Notes: generated by a model from the sequence alone, not told the origin. A DNA stretch of 64,000 nt from Candidatus Poribacteria bacterium (GCA_009839745.1 VXPE01000110.1:1-64000), one strand, 5' to 3'; shown: positions 39,594-48,240, numbered from the stretch's first letter. Translations and numbers: made by a program.

Positions 39594-41018
39594 TTATTCG
39601 TTGTGCTGCCAATATGTTCGTAACCGATCGCCCCAATTCGATATGACCTGCTTCGGGCTTGGATGCACGATTTGCTGCCGATGGAGTCTCGCCTCTTGGG
39701 CAAATAGTTTGTTCCTGCATACCTTAACGACTTCATCATAAGTTGGGTTTCCTGCTAAGTTTTCCGTCTCCCCAGGATCATTTTGTCGGTCAAACAACTG
39801 CGCAAGCCCAAGTTGGTCGGTATCTGGTCCAGGGGACTGGAAGTCCTCTACTGCTTTAGGTTTGTATTCTGTAACGTATTTATACCGATCCGTGACAATT
39901 GCCCGTCCCCAATAATTGCTCTCTATGTAGGCGTAATCGCGCCAAGGGACATCCTTCCCCTCTACAAGGGAACGGACGCTCAATCCCCGTATTCCTTCAG
40001 GCACGTCAATACCGGCGTAATCGCAGACGGTAGGCAATAGATCGACCCCAGAGACGAAGTGCGTTTCGTCGAACCGATCCTTCTCTACAGAAATGTCTTC
40101 TCCCAAGCACGCGACGATGAAAGGCACTCTCACACTCTCTTCGTAAAGCGTGAATTTCTGGAACATCTGGTGGCTACCGCATGCCTCCCCGTGGTCTGTG
40201 CTGAAGATAATAAGCGTGTTATGGTGCCGAGATGTCTCGCGTAGCAGTGCGAGGACTCTTCCAATTTCTGCGTCCACTTTCTCGATGAACCTATAATAGT
40301 TCCATCTCAGGTAACGCCAGTGGAATTCGTCCCAATCCCGGACCCCTTTAAGAATCGCGGCGTGGATAAGCGCGTCGTCAACCCTTCGGCAGACCCGGTG
40401 TAGCACGGTTTCCCGTTCATCATAACCGAAGTTGTCTGGGAGCGGCGGCAGATCGTCTTCGGAAACGATTCCCTGTTCCAATGGGTTTGGAATATGTTTC
40501 TCCTCATGGTTGTGCAAGTATTCGCATACGTCGTGCGGATCGACGTAACCGATCTGGAGGTAGAATGGATCGTCGCTGTCATAGTTCGTCAAGAAATCAG
40601 CAACTGCGTGCGTAGATGCCGAATCGTAGTATGCGGCACCCCCTGCGCCAATGTCCTGTTGCCCATAATAGAGGGTCTGAAAACTCTCGCGGACATCTCT
40701 GCCCGGTACATGCCACTTACCGCAGTGGAATGCTTGATAGCCCCCTGCGTTCAGCAATTGCCCAAGGTCAGGGATTTCTGAGTGCAAATATCCACCGTTA
40801 AACGGAACACCTGTTTCGGAGGTGTATAGACCCGTCGCCCAGCTGGAACGAGCGGCGGCACACACTGGATCTGTGCAGAACGATCTGCGAAAGGAGGTCC
40901 CGTTTCGATGAAGTTCATCGATATTGGGTGTCCGAAGGAACGGATTTCCGTAAGCCGAAATCGCATCCCACGAGTGCTGATCGGTGTTAATAAAAAGAAT
41001 ATTGGGGCGTTCGTTCAT
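39594..41018 (-). CDS. Sulfatase family protein
   Basis: 474-aa alkaline-phosphatase-fold sulfatase that would remove sulfate esters, perhaps from polysaccharides. Metal-ligand region NILFINTDQHSWD, a later FSTDHGEACGSH (Asp, His ligands) and HCGKWHVPG are present. The formylglycine site reads C-A-A-A-R in DPVCAAARSSWATG, instead of the classical CxPSR. The Cys is retained, so maturation by FGE is possible but the context is unusual. No signal peptide, so cytoplasmic as it stands. Coupled by ATGA to the upstream uncharacterised gene. Confidence 0.9.
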   Translation of the reverse strand: MNERPNILFINTDQHSWDAISAYGNPFLRTPNIDELHRNGTSFRRSFCTDPVCAAARSSWATGLYTSETGVPFNGGYLHSEIPDLGQLLNAGGYQAFHCGKWHVPGRDVRESFQTLYYGQQDIGAGGAAYYDSASTHAVADFLTNYDSDDPFYLQIGYVDPHDVCEYLHNHEEKHIPNPLEQGIVSEDDLPPLPDNFGYDERETVLHRVCRRVDDALIHAAILKGVRDWDEFHWRYLRWNYYRFIEKVDAEIGRVLALLRETSRHHNTLIIFSTDHGEACGSHQMFQKFTLYEESVRVPFIVACLGEDISVEKDRFDETHFVSGVDLLPTVCDYAGIDVPEGIRGLSVRSLVEGKDVPWRDYAYIESNYWGRAIVTDRYKYVTEYKPKAVEDFQSPGPDTDQLGLAQLFDRQNDPGETENLAGNPTYDEVVKVCRNKLFAQEARLHRQQIVHPSPKQVISNWGDRLRTYWQHNE

Positions 41019-41809
41019 ACACGTTCCCCCATCTTCTCTCTCAGCACCAGCGTCTCGAAAAAAGTTGAAGCGATAGCGACATCTCCGTGTCCATCAAGCC
41101 ACCAATACGAAGGCAAAAGTCCAGCACCGTAAAGATAATAACCGTCCAGCGGAAGAGGGGTCTGTATCGACTCAAGGAAACCGAGCTTACTTTTTAGTCG
41201 CAGTTGTTCCAGATCTTCAAGCACAGCAATGTCTACCCCATCGCCTGACGCTTGAATTGTTCGGGCAAGCGTGGGAATTACATCAAAGAGTGCCCAATTG
41301 CACGTCAATTTGACGGATGCACCGACTGCTCCTCCAGCGATTTCAGGGTTTCCGTTGATGCGTAGCCGCACCTCTGAATCCGAGGTGAGATAGCCCGTAC
41401 ACGTCAATTGAGAGTATTTATCACCAGCACTATTTCGGGCATCAACGCTCCAATTGCTCGTAAGCGGACGGTAGTTTTCATCATGACAACAGAATTGCAT
41501 TTGTAGATTCTCGCCGCTCGTTGTATTCTCATATTTGACGGAATAATGCCACAGATCGTCGTTTTTGCGCCGTTCGATGACGGCAGTTCCGATGCGCAAG
41601 GGCTCTGTGTTCTCTCCTCTGCTATAGCCGCGCCAGTAGTTCGGTAGCACATTGTAAACATGCGTGATAATTTGCGGTGTCTGCGTGCAGCGTATGGCAG
41701 CTTCAGGGTCATATCCGCGAAGCGTTCCGATTAATTCTTGGGCAAATTGGGGGTTTTGGGCACCGTAATTGTAGTCAAAGGACCAGTGCAGCGAATTGCT
41801 ATCGTTCAT
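41015..41809 (-). CDS. Uncharacterised protein coupled to the sulfatase
   Basis: 264 aa from the ATG at 41809; an earlier in-frame ATG (41866) would overlap endonuclease V by 44 bp. No family recognised. It looks like a beta-sandwich-rich protein (IGTAVIERRKNDDLWHYSVK, VRLRINGNPEIAGG) ending in a helical part with LDGYYLYGAGLLPSYWWLDG. The stop overlaps the sulfatase start by ATGA, so the two are made together; it may be a carbohydrate-related partner. No clear SD. Confidence 0.55.
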   Translation of the reverse strand: MNDSNSLHWSFDYNYGAQNPQFAQELIGTLRGYDPEAAIRCTQTPQIITHVYNVLPNYWRGYSRGENTEPLRIGTAVIERRKNDDLWHYSVKYENTTSGENLQMQFCCHDENYRPLTSNWSVDARNSAGDKYSQLTCTGYLTSDSEVRLRINGNPEIAGGAVGASVKLTCNWALFDVIPTLARTIQASGDGVDIAVLEDLEQLRLKSKLGFLESIQTPLPLDGYYLYGAGLLPSYWWLDGHGDVAIASTFFETLVLREKMGERV

Positions 41810-41822
41810 GGTATTTGAATCG

Positions 41823-42500
41823 TTAATGTATTTTGGTTTTGGGGACTTTACCAGAGGCAGCGTCATGTGCGTGACGAGTTGTTTCGGGTAATCGGTAGCC
41901 TCGACAACATGCGAGTGTCAATGTGCGTGCGGAATCCAAAGAGATTCGATGTCCTATGGATATGTAGACCACCCGAACGTTTCTACGCGTGCGAACAGCA
42001 GCACCGATCACCTCGTCTTTGTCCATCAGGTAGGTGTAAGATCCGTGTTCCGTTTCTGGCTCCTCGTAGCGTCCCCAAAGTCGGGATTTTGCGCATCCGA
42101 TCGCCGGTTTATCCAAAACCAGTCCCAAATGCGATGCGAGTCCAAACCGTCTTGGGTGTGCGATTCCCTGTCCGTCTACTATTACCAGATCCGGCTCGGT
42201 GTGTAACTGTGTGAATGCTGTCAGCAGGGGCGGGATCTCCCGAAAGGATAACAACCCCGGTATATAAGGAAAACGAACAGGGCTTTCAGTAACCACGCTA
42301 TCTACCACCTGCAAGCCGGGAAAACTGAGGACGACCACGGATGCGCGTGCGATGTCCTTCTTGAATCCGATATCTGCCCCAGCAACGGTGCTGATCTTCC
42401 CAAACCGGTCTGTTTTAACCACCTGCGTGCGGAGTTCGTTTTGGAGCTGCCGCGCTTCTTCAGGTGTAACATCCCACGAATGGAGATCGCGATACTGCAT
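41823..42500 (-). CDS. nfi: Endonuclease V (deoxyinosine 3'-endonuclease)
   Basis: 225-aa RNase H-like repair nuclease that nicks DNA one base 3' of deoxyinosine. Family motifs: AGADIGF (first catalytic Asp), PYIPGLLSFREIPPLL, LVIVDGQGIAHPRRFGLASH and IGCAKSRLWG. Full length with intact acids. The gene starts the nfi-unknown-sulfatase cluster on the minus strand, though a shared function is unlikely. Confidence 0.93.
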   Translation of the reverse strand: MQYRDLHSWDVTPEEARQLQNELRTQVVKTDRFGKISTVAGADIGFKKDIARASVVVLSFPGLQVVDSVVTESPVRFPYIPGLLSFREIPPLLTAFTQLHTEPDLVIVDGQGIAHPRRFGLASHLGLVLDKPAIGCAKSRLWGRYEEPETEHGSYTYLMDKDEVIGAAVRTRRNVRVVYISIGHRISLDSARTLTLACCRGYRLPETTRHAHDAASGKVPKTKIH

Positions 42501-42660
42501 AACTGCCGCTGTTCGTTTTCAATGTAAACGTCGTCGTGTTTTACAATGCTTCAGGCATAAAGCGGGCACGGTAGTAAACCCTTCCGCGGATGCTCATAAC
42601 ATGATAACACAAAACACTTCGATTGTCAAGCCTTTTCGGCGTAGTTTATGAGTCTAATAA

Positions 42661-42813
42661 TTATTTCTTTTGCCTCGTCTCTTTGACTTCAACGGCACCG
42701 GGCTTCGTGATGTGCCGGATGCCCGCGAAGAAGGCAGAAAGGACTAAGTAGCCACCACCGATACCGATGAGGGCACCCAAACTGCCGATAACAAATTCTA
42801 TTCCGTTGAACAT
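42661..42813 (-). CDS. Small membrane protein, 50 aa
   Basis: ATG with SD GAGGAGAA 8 bp upstream. MFNGIEFVIGSLGALIGIGG and following make one long Gly-rich transmembrane helix, then a basic tail ending KETRQKK. No family recognised. It stands alone on the minus strand 160 bp from endonuclease V. Confidence 0.6.
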   Translation of the reverse strand: MFNGIEFVIGSLGALIGIGGGYLVLSAFFAGIRHITKPGAVEVKETRQKK

Positions 42814-43160
42814 CGTATGTTCTCCTCAACATAGGATTTCTATGATAGTTCTATATGAACCTGTCGGCATTTCTCAAATTTTGAGACAATTGCCTGAATT
42901 ATTATAGTTAGTAAACGGAAATATCTACGAGTTGGTTTCAAATTTGTTACGTTAAGTTTCCAAATGAATGGATGAATGCTCAAGAGGTAGCAAGAATCAT
43001 GCCATCGCAGAGATGTCAATACGGAAGGATAAGGGAGGAAAAATGTGTATAATTAAACACAATAGGACAAGAAATATATATTTATGTAGCAAAATAGCAA
43101 CATATTTAGGACGGATGCATGCCGCGCTTTTGTCGTGTAAATAAAGGAAAAAGGAAAAAA
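42814..43160. other. AT-rich gap with no gene seen
   Basis: 347 bp. No convincing frame on either strand. A TATAAT at 43048 lacks a good -35, and an A/G-rich run (43141-43158) precedes the nadD-like stop. Confidence 0.5.
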
Positions 43161-43910
43161 TTAGTCGAGCATGGCAAGGAGGCTGGGTGGCACGAGGTGT
43201 TCAATAGCTTCACCCCGTTCTAACAGTTCGCGCACCTCTGTGGAGGACATATACGCGTAAACATCGGGAAGTAGAAGACATGAAACGTAGGGGGCATATT
43301 GGCGGATCTCCGGTTGATCCATGAAGGACACTATTGTCTCGACATCTGCCTCCGCTCGGTTTGCAACAATGAAACGGGCATCTACAAAGAGTTCTCCCAA
43401 CTCGGTGTGGAAATCTGTGTAGTATTTCGGATCGAAGATTCTGACGAGGGTATCGTATCCAATGATGAAATGGAACTCGGTTTCTGGTGGCAAAATAACC
43501 TTTAAAGCGGTTACTTTATCAATATACCTGCCATGGCTCGAGACACCGACGGAAAATTTTTCTCGGTTTTCCGTGTACCTTTTGAGGGTCAAGAGCCTTG
43601 CGGCAAGCGGTAAGCCAAAGACCGTTTTATCCACATTGGCCTTCGCCAAGAGTAGGAGCAGTTCCTCCAACTGGTATTCAGCAATTGTATCCTCAATCAT
43701 TTTGGTATGCGCAAGCGTTAGCGGGTTGAAGGAACCTGAAAAAATGCCGAGTCTCTTACTGGGTTCCGATATTGCTGATTCTGCCCGGTGTATCAATTCT
43801 ATCCGCGGCGATGCCGCTGGATTCAACCGATTAAAGAGTTCGGTGTACCCTTCATAATCCGGATGATCTTCACACTTTTGTATCAATAGGTCCAATAGTG
43901 AATGTGCCAT
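43161..43910 (-). CDS. Nicotinate-nucleotide adenylyltransferase-like protein
   Basis: 249-aa nucleotidyltransferase of the NadD/NMNAT fold. Nucleotide-binding GIFSGSFNPLTLAHTKMI (GxFxPxxxxH) and the C-terminal YMSSTEVRELL (SSTxIR-type) motif are present, with HFIIGYDTLVRIFD between. The N-terminal 50 residues are extra compared with NadD (about 200 aa). It would adenylylate nicotinate mononucleotide in NAD synthesis, but a diverged substrate is possible. The gene start is duplicated upstream (43975-44000). Confidence 0.8.
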   Translation of the reverse strand: MAHSLLDLLIQKCEDHPDYEGYTELFNRLNPAASPRIELIHRAESAISEPSKRLGIFSGSFNPLTLAHTKMIEDTIAEYQLEELLLLLAKANVDKTVFGLPLAARLLTLKRYTENREKFSVGVSSHGRYIDKVTALKVILPPETEFHFIIGYDTLVRIFDPKYYTDFHTELGELFVDARFIVANRAEADVETIVSFMDQPEIRQYAPYVSCLLLPDVYAYMSSTEVRELLERGEAIEHLVPPSLLAMLD

Positions 43911-44000
43911 TCGTCTATCCGTGTTTGTGTTCTTAGGATCACAGGCTAACAGCCTACGCTACAAAGTGGAAACGCCAATAGTGAGTGTGCCATTCGTCTA
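43892..44000. repeat. 26-bp direct repeat flanking a GCTAC-type hairpin
   Basis: CCAATAGTGAATGTGCCATTCGTCTA (split here as CCAATAGTGA + ATGTGCCATTCGTCTA) at 43892-43917 recurs at 43975-44000 with one mismatch. The first copy holds the nadD-like start codon. The hairpin AGGCT/AGCCT with tail ACGCTAC (43942-43962) lies between. Confidence 0.75.
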
Positions 44001-44030
44001 CGTGCGCTCCTGTTGCATATTAGGACTTAC

Positions 44031-44065
44031 GCAAGGTGCATTGTTCCGCAAGTCCACACGCGACG
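44031..44065. repeat. GGACTTACG inverted repeat
   Basis: GGACTTACGC and, inverted, GGACTTGCGG about 14 bp apart, between the nadD-like and mazG genes. Confidence 0.45.
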
Positions 44066-44080
44066 TGCGCTATTGCGCCA

Positions 44081-44881
44081 CTACGAACCGAGGTCTCCAT
44101 TAACTTCCGCCTTTTTCGCTTCTTCCCAGATTACATCGAGACTCTCTAAGTCTTGTGCTTCAAAATTTGTGCCGCGGCGTTCTAATTCCGCTTCCATCCA
44201 TTTAAAGCGTGTTATAAACTTGCGGTTCGCCGCCCGGAGTGTTTCTTCGGCTTGGATCTCCATAAAGCGACACAGATTGACAATGGCAAAGAACAGATCT
44301 CCGAGTTCCATTGAAACTGCTTCAGGTTCATCAGTCCTCATACTTGCCTTGACCTCTTGGAGTTCTTCGTCGACTTTGGCGACAACATCTGCGAGTTCCT
44401 CCCAATCGAAACCCACCCGGGCTGCTCGGTTCTGTATTTTCTGGGCGCGGAGCAGTGTCGGGAGCGCGTCGGGAATTCCGTCAAGAACGGATTTCCGATC
44501 TTCATAGCCTGCCTCTTGGCGTTTAATTTCTTCCCAGTTTTTCACAACTTCATCTGAATCCTCAACGTCAATATCGCCAAAGACGTGCGGATGTCGCCGA
44601 ATGAGTTTCTCTGTAAGTGTTTCAATCACGGCGTAGATGTCAAAATCCTTATGTTCTGCTGCGATCTGTGCTTGGAGCATAACGTTCAGCAGGAGATCCC
44701 CCAATTCCTCTTTCAATTTTTTCGGGTCGCCTGCATCAATGGCTTCAAGTGTCTCGTAGGTCTCCTCAATGAGTGTGGATTTCAGGGTTTCATGGGTTTG
44801 CTCGCGATCCCACGGACACCCATTCTCGCTTCTTAATATCGCTATGACACCGACAAGTTCTTTGAACAATTCTTTTTCCAT
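44081..44881 (-). CDS. mazG: Nucleoside triphosphate pyrophosphohydrolase MazG
   Basis: 266-aa all-alpha NTP-PPase with two tandem MazG domains, the standard E. coli-like form. Domain 1 has NGCPWDREQTHETLK and the EETYETLEAID acidic helix (EExxE) followed by EELGDLLLNV (ExxD). Domain 2 has VDEELQEVK and SMELGDLFFAIVN. It hydrolyses aberrant or alarmone-related NTPs to NMP and PPi. SD AAGGAGG; the gene begins 10 bp after the preceding small gene. Confidence 0.95.
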   Translation of the reverse strand: MEKELFKELVGVIAILRSENGCPWDREQTHETLKSTLIEETYETLEAIDAGDPKKLKEELGDLLLNVMLQAQIAAEHKDFDIYAVIETLTEKLIRRHPHVFGDIDVEDSDEVVKNWEEIKRQEAGYEDRKSVLDGIPDALPTLLRAQKIQNRAARVGFDWEELADVVAKVDEELQEVKASMRTDEPEAVSMELGDLFFAIVNLCRFMEIQAEETLRAANRKFITRFKWMEAELERRGTNFEAQDLESLDVIWEEAKKAEVNGDLGS

Positions 44882-44891
44882 AAGATCCTCC

Positions 44892-45140
44892 TTATCTCAT
44901 TCCTGTTTTGTTTTTCAAGGCTCTTACATGTTTCTGGACTTCCGCGTAGCGTTCTGCTTCCCGGAAGTGGGTAAGATAGAGTTTGTAGAGTTGCAGTGCC
45001 CGCGTATAGTTGTTCCCTGCTTCCGCCTCGCGCGCTCGGTCCTCTAATGCATCCGCTTTGGCATTTAGGAGTTCACTGAGCAGTTGCGTGGCGTGTCCTT
45101 TGAAAACGCTGCCAACATATTTATCGCGGAACGTTTCCAA
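44892..45140 (-). CDS. 82-aa helical protein, probably the 3' part of the gene at 45195-45902
   Basis: Helical, TPR-like sequence (NNYTRALQLYKLYLTHFREA). Only a TTG start with a weak AAAGG site exists. The same frame is open 18 codons further up to the TGA that ends the upstream gene, without any ATG. So this may be one gene split by a TGA, or a separately initiated small protein. Function unknown. Confidence 0.45.
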   Translation of the reverse strand: METFRDKYVGSVFKGHATQLLSELLNAKADALEDRAREAEAGNNYTRALQLYKLYLTHFREAERYAEVQKHVRALKNKTGMR

Positions 45141-45194
45141 TGCCTTTACTATCTCGGTGTAGGGTTTCTCATCGGCAGTCTTTTTAACGTGTTT

Positions 45195-45902
45195 TCATGC
45201 GTTGGTTCCATTCTCTTGATCTTGAAGGGTTTCTAATTGAAGAATCAGTTGACCGAGTTGAAGTCGCAAGAGTAGTGTATAGATCTGCATCAGAAGCGTA
45301 ACCTGTGCTTCTGTCGGTAAATCGCTGGCATGGATTACCGCGAGCAACCTGTCCGCACGTTCTCTGACCTGTTCGGCTTTCTCTAAATCGTCGTTCTCTG
45401 TTCCCACTGTGCTTTCCTTGATGAACTGCCAGATACGATCCTGGATTTCCAGCATATAGTTTTTTGCCATTGCGGTGCGTGCGCGTTTCGCAGAGTCCAC
45501 CCAGATCGTGTTTGCCTTCCAATTGAGCATGAACGCGACACTGTTGATGAGCACATCACGGAGAGTATCTTCCCCAGAAAGGAGTTCCTCAATATTGGTG
45601 ATCCCTTCTGCTTCTGCCGAGAAGGTCCGCACGCGGGTATACTCTTTCAGATTTTTCAGCATCAACTCGTTTTCAGCGATGAGATGCCAAAGGTCTGAAC
45701 TCGTTGAAAGCAAAGTCTCTACACGGTTGCAAACCGGATCGGGAATTTGTGCGCGGATGCAGTAATAGTGGAGGCTGTGGAGCCGACTTCTGAGGTCTTG
45801 CAAGCCCTCAGTCGTCTGGAGTTCCGAAGGATGCACAATGGATGGGAGGACTTCCTCCCGAATCTGATTCAAAAGTGTAGGGATAGTGCGTTCGGCATTC
45901 AT
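45195..45902 (-). CDS. Uncharacterised helical protein
   Basis: 235 aa from the ATG at 45902; an upstream TTG is less likely. Almost entirely helical, with Leu/Glu/Arg-rich repeats. The C-terminal part (TEAQVTLLMQIYTLLLRLQLG) is an amphipathic helix. No family recognised. It ends in TGA, after which the same frame continues into the 44892-45140 segment. Upstream is the divergent promoter region of the redoxin-like gene. Confidence 0.6.
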   Translation of the reverse strand: MNAERTIPTLLNQIREEVLPSIVHPSELQTTEGLQDLRSRLHSLHYYCIRAQIPDPVCNRVETLLSTSSDLWHLIAENELMLKNLKEYTRVRTFSAEAEGITNIEELLSGEDTLRDVLINSVAFMLNWKANTIWVDSAKRARTAMAKNYMLEIQDRIWQFIKESTVGTENDDLEKAEQVRERADRLLAVIHASDLPTEAQVTLLMQIYTLLLRLQLGQLILQLETLQDQENGTNA

Positions 45903-45986
45903 GTTGCGGATCTCAATAATAGGCAAGCGTTTGTTAGCACAATTCTCTTGTCTAATAGCGTAGCAGGTTTTCCGGGAAAAGTCAAC

Positions 45987-46016
45987 TTGACAATCGTTAA
46001 CAGCACGTGTTAGAAT
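45987..46016 (+). promoter_or_regulatory. Sigma70-like promoter of the redoxin-like gene
   Basis: -35 TTGACA (45987-45992), 18-bp spacer, -10 TAGAAT (46011-46016), 33 bp before the ATG at 46050. Confidence 0.6.
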
Positions 46017-46049
46017 GTGGATAGTAAATGCAAGGAGCCGAGAACTGCT

Positions 46050-46604
46050 ATGAAACTACTTATCGTTGCAGCTATTAGTATTCGTCTTTTTGGAATGTTC
46101 GTGGTTGTTGCCGATGAAAAATCAGAAACAGCACCACCGAAAGTCGGAGACACCGCACCGGATTGGACGCTCCAAGACGCTGAAGAAAAGGAGTACACCC
46201 TGAAGAAGTTGCGCGGCAAGGTCGTTTTTCTCATTATGGGGAATCGCAAAATTCGGGAGGAAGACGACAAGTGGGCAGAGGCGTTCCAGAAAGAATACGG
46301 AGAAAACGAACAAGTTGTCGCCTATATCATTGGCGATTTACGGAGCGTTCCCGGGTTCATACCGAAACGATTTATCAGAAGTCAGCTGAAGAAGAACCCA
46401 CCTCCTGTGAAATTCCTGCTGGATTGGAAGGGAGAGATCCACAAACAGTATCAAACAGAAGAAAAGAAACCGACGCTCTATCTCATCTCGCAAGAAGGCA
46501 CGATTGTGTTCCACCGAAAAACGAATTTCAAGGCAGAAATTCACGCCGAACTCAAAAAAGAGATCGACAGGCTTTTGGCAATACCAGATACGAAACAAAA
46601 ATAA
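46050..46604 (+). CDS. Exported redoxin-like (thioredoxin-fold) protein without active-site Cys
   Basis: 184 aa from the ATG at 46050 (SD AAGGAG). N-terminal signal sequence (MKLLIVAAISIRLFGMFVVV), then an AhpC/TSA-like domain: VGDTAPDWTLQDAEEKEYTL, GKVVFLIMGNRK, and a C-terminal KPTLYLISQEGTIVFH strand-turn. Where a redoxin has its peroxidatic or CxxC cysteines, this protein reads GNRKIREED, and the mature part has no cysteine. It is therefore unlikely to be a classical thiol oxidoreductase; a binding role is possible. Confidence 0.75.
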   Translation: MKLLIVAAISIRLFGMFVVVADEKSETAPPKVGDTAPDWTLQDAEEKEYTLKKLRGKVVFLIMGNRKIREEDDKWAEAFQKEYGENEQVVAYIIGDLRSVPGFIPKRFIRSQLKKNPPPVKFLLDWKGEIHKQYQTEEKKPTLYLISQEGTIVFHRKTNFKAEIHAELKKEIDRLLAIPDTKQK

Positions 46605-46621
46605 AAATTAGGAGTGATATT

Positions 46622-47593
46622 ATGAAATATCTTGTCACCGGTTGCGCGGGATTTATCGGATGGAGGGTGACGGAATTTTTGTTGGCGGCGGGGCACACCG
46701 TCGTTGGGATCGATAACATAAATACTTCGTATGACACGCGGGTCAAGCAGTGGAGGCTTGAGCAACTCGAAGGCACCCCAAACTTCCACTTTCACCGTTC
46801 AGACATCTGTGATCGGGAATCACTTCGCACAATCTTCAATACCTCTTATGATGCGGTGATTAACCTCGCAGCGCGTGCTGGCGTCAGGCATTCCGTTGAG
46901 GATCCCTGGGTATATCAGGATACAAACGTGACTGGCACGCTGAATTTACTGGATTTGTGCCGCGAATTTGAAGTGAAGAAATTCGTGCTGGCTTCTACGT
47001 CAAGCCTCTACGGAGACAATAATCCACTTCCGTTCAGTGAGGAGGCAAACACAGAGGGCCCCTTGTCTCCTTATGCCGCCTCAAAAAAAGGTGCCGAAGC
47101 GATCTGCCACAGCTACCATCATCTCCACGGCATCGACGTAACAATTTTCCGTTTTTTCACTGTGTATGGACCCGCGGGTAGACCCGATATGAGTGCGTTT
47201 CGCTTTGTCCACTGGATTAGCGAAGGGAAACCGGTTATCGTCTATGGCGACGGCAAAGAATCCTCACGAGACTATACCTATTTGGATGACATAGCAAGAG
47301 GGGTGATTGCGGGGCTGAAACCGCTCGGATACGAGGTAATCAATCTCGGTTCCGACAGTCCGATCGTGCTTATTGATACGATTCGATTGATAGAGGAACT
47401 GGTTGGTAGAAAAGCCGAACTCTCACACCAACCGTTTCATCCTGCAGATGCTCGGGCTACGTGGGCAGACATCCGTAAAGCAGAAAAACTTTTAGGGTGG
47501 CGCCCTCAAGTGAGTTTTCGCGAAGGGATTACTACGCTCGTAGAGTGGTACCAAGCGAATCGTGAATGGGCAAAGCACATCCGAACGAACTAA
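46622..47593 (+). CDS. NAD-dependent nucleotide-sugar epimerase
   Basis: 323-aa extended short-chain dehydrogenase from the ATG at 46622 (SD AGGAGTGAT). Rossmann motif TGCAGFIG, the Ser in ASTSSLYGD, and catalytic YxxxK in YAASKKGAE. The FFTVYGPAGRPDM and KESSRDYTYLDDIARG segments are typical of UDP-glucuronate 4-epimerase and related UDP-sugar epimerases, which supply precursors for surface polysaccharides. Follows the redoxin-like gene by 17 bp. The frame is open far upstream, but that part is antisense-like to the redoxin gene and is not used. Confidence 0.88.
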   Translation: MKYLVTGCAGFIGWRVTEFLLAAGHTVVGIDNINTSYDTRVKQWRLEQLEGTPNFHFHRSDICDRESLRTIFNTSYDAVINLAARAGVRHSVEDPWVYQDTNVTGTLNLLDLCREFEVKKFVLASTSSLYGDNNPLPFSEEANTEGPLSPYAASKKGAEAICHSYHHLHGIDVTIFRFFTVYGPAGRPDMSAFRFVHWISEGKPVIVYGDGKESSRDYTYLDDIARGVIAGLKPLGYEVINLGSDSPIVLIDTIRLIEELVGRKAELSHQPFHPADARATWADIRKAEKLLGWRPQVSFREGITTLVEWYQANREWAKHIRTN

Positions 47594-47601
47594 ACTGCTT
47601 T

Positions 47602-48189
47602 TTAAGTCAGTAAAGGAACTGCTTTTTTTAATGCCGCTGCGTCTACCTTTATTTTTGCGATTTCTGCTTCGCGTTGAACATAGGTGAGCGTATGCGCCGC
47701 GCTCATCGGCGCGGCAATGTCCTGAACGATCTTATGGAGACGTTTTACATCGGCTTTCTTGATGCCGGTCTGTGCTTCAATCCGAGTATGTAGTGCGGCT
47801 GGAGTTTCTGGTTTTTCAACGGATGCTGCACGTTTGGAAGACGTCCTACTGGTCTTGGGCCTCGACTCCATTGTGGCAGAAGTGGATGTTTTCGCACGGC
47901 GGGTCTTTTTCCGAGATGTCCCCTGCTTGGAAGCTTGAATCTTTCCTGTCTCCAATGATTTGACCCCACACTCTTTACACAACTTCGCTGTGATGTCAGC
48001 CAAGGTCATGGTTACAATCATTTCTGTGATTGCGCCGCAGAGTTCACATTCGGCAAGGTTTTCAATACTTGCCAGGATCTCGGCATGTATTCCGAGCATC
48101 TTTTTTTTGTCGGTTTTTGTTTGTTTTTCTTTCTGACAGAGTGCGATCAATTTCTGTGCTGCTTTTTCAATTGTGTCTAAATGTCCCAT
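47602..48189 (-). CDS. Zinc-ribbon protein with Lys/Arg-rich linker
   Basis: 195 aa from the ATG at 48189 (GGGAGA upstream). N-terminal helix, then a treble-clef or ribbon-like C-x2-C (CELCG) and, about 24 residues later, C-x2-C (CKECG). A low-complexity basic Ser/Thr/Lys/Arg linker follows (SRKKTRRAKTSTSATMESRP), then a helical C-terminal domain with ADVKRLHKIVQDIAAPMSA. The basic linker suggests nucleic-acid binding. Family not recognised. Confidence 0.6.
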   Translation of the reverse strand: MGHLDTIEKAAQKLIALCQKEKQTKTDKKKMLGIHAEILASIENLAECELCGAITEMIVTMTLADITAKLCKECGVKSLETGKIQASKQGTSRKKTRRAKTSTSATMESRPKTSRTSSKRAASVEKPETPAALHTRIEAQTGIKKADVKRLHKIVQDIAAPMSAAHTLTYVQREAEIAKIKVDAAALKKAVPLLT

Positions 48190-48240
48190 GTTTTCTCCCA
48201 AAGATGTTAGGCACGGTGACCTCAAGGCAAGATATTTTAA

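Noticed and set aside
46271-46621. 5' extension of the epimerase frame by 117 codons
   Set aside because: Overlaps the redoxin-like gene in another frame and has no domain; the ATG at 46622 with a good SD gives a standard epimerase.
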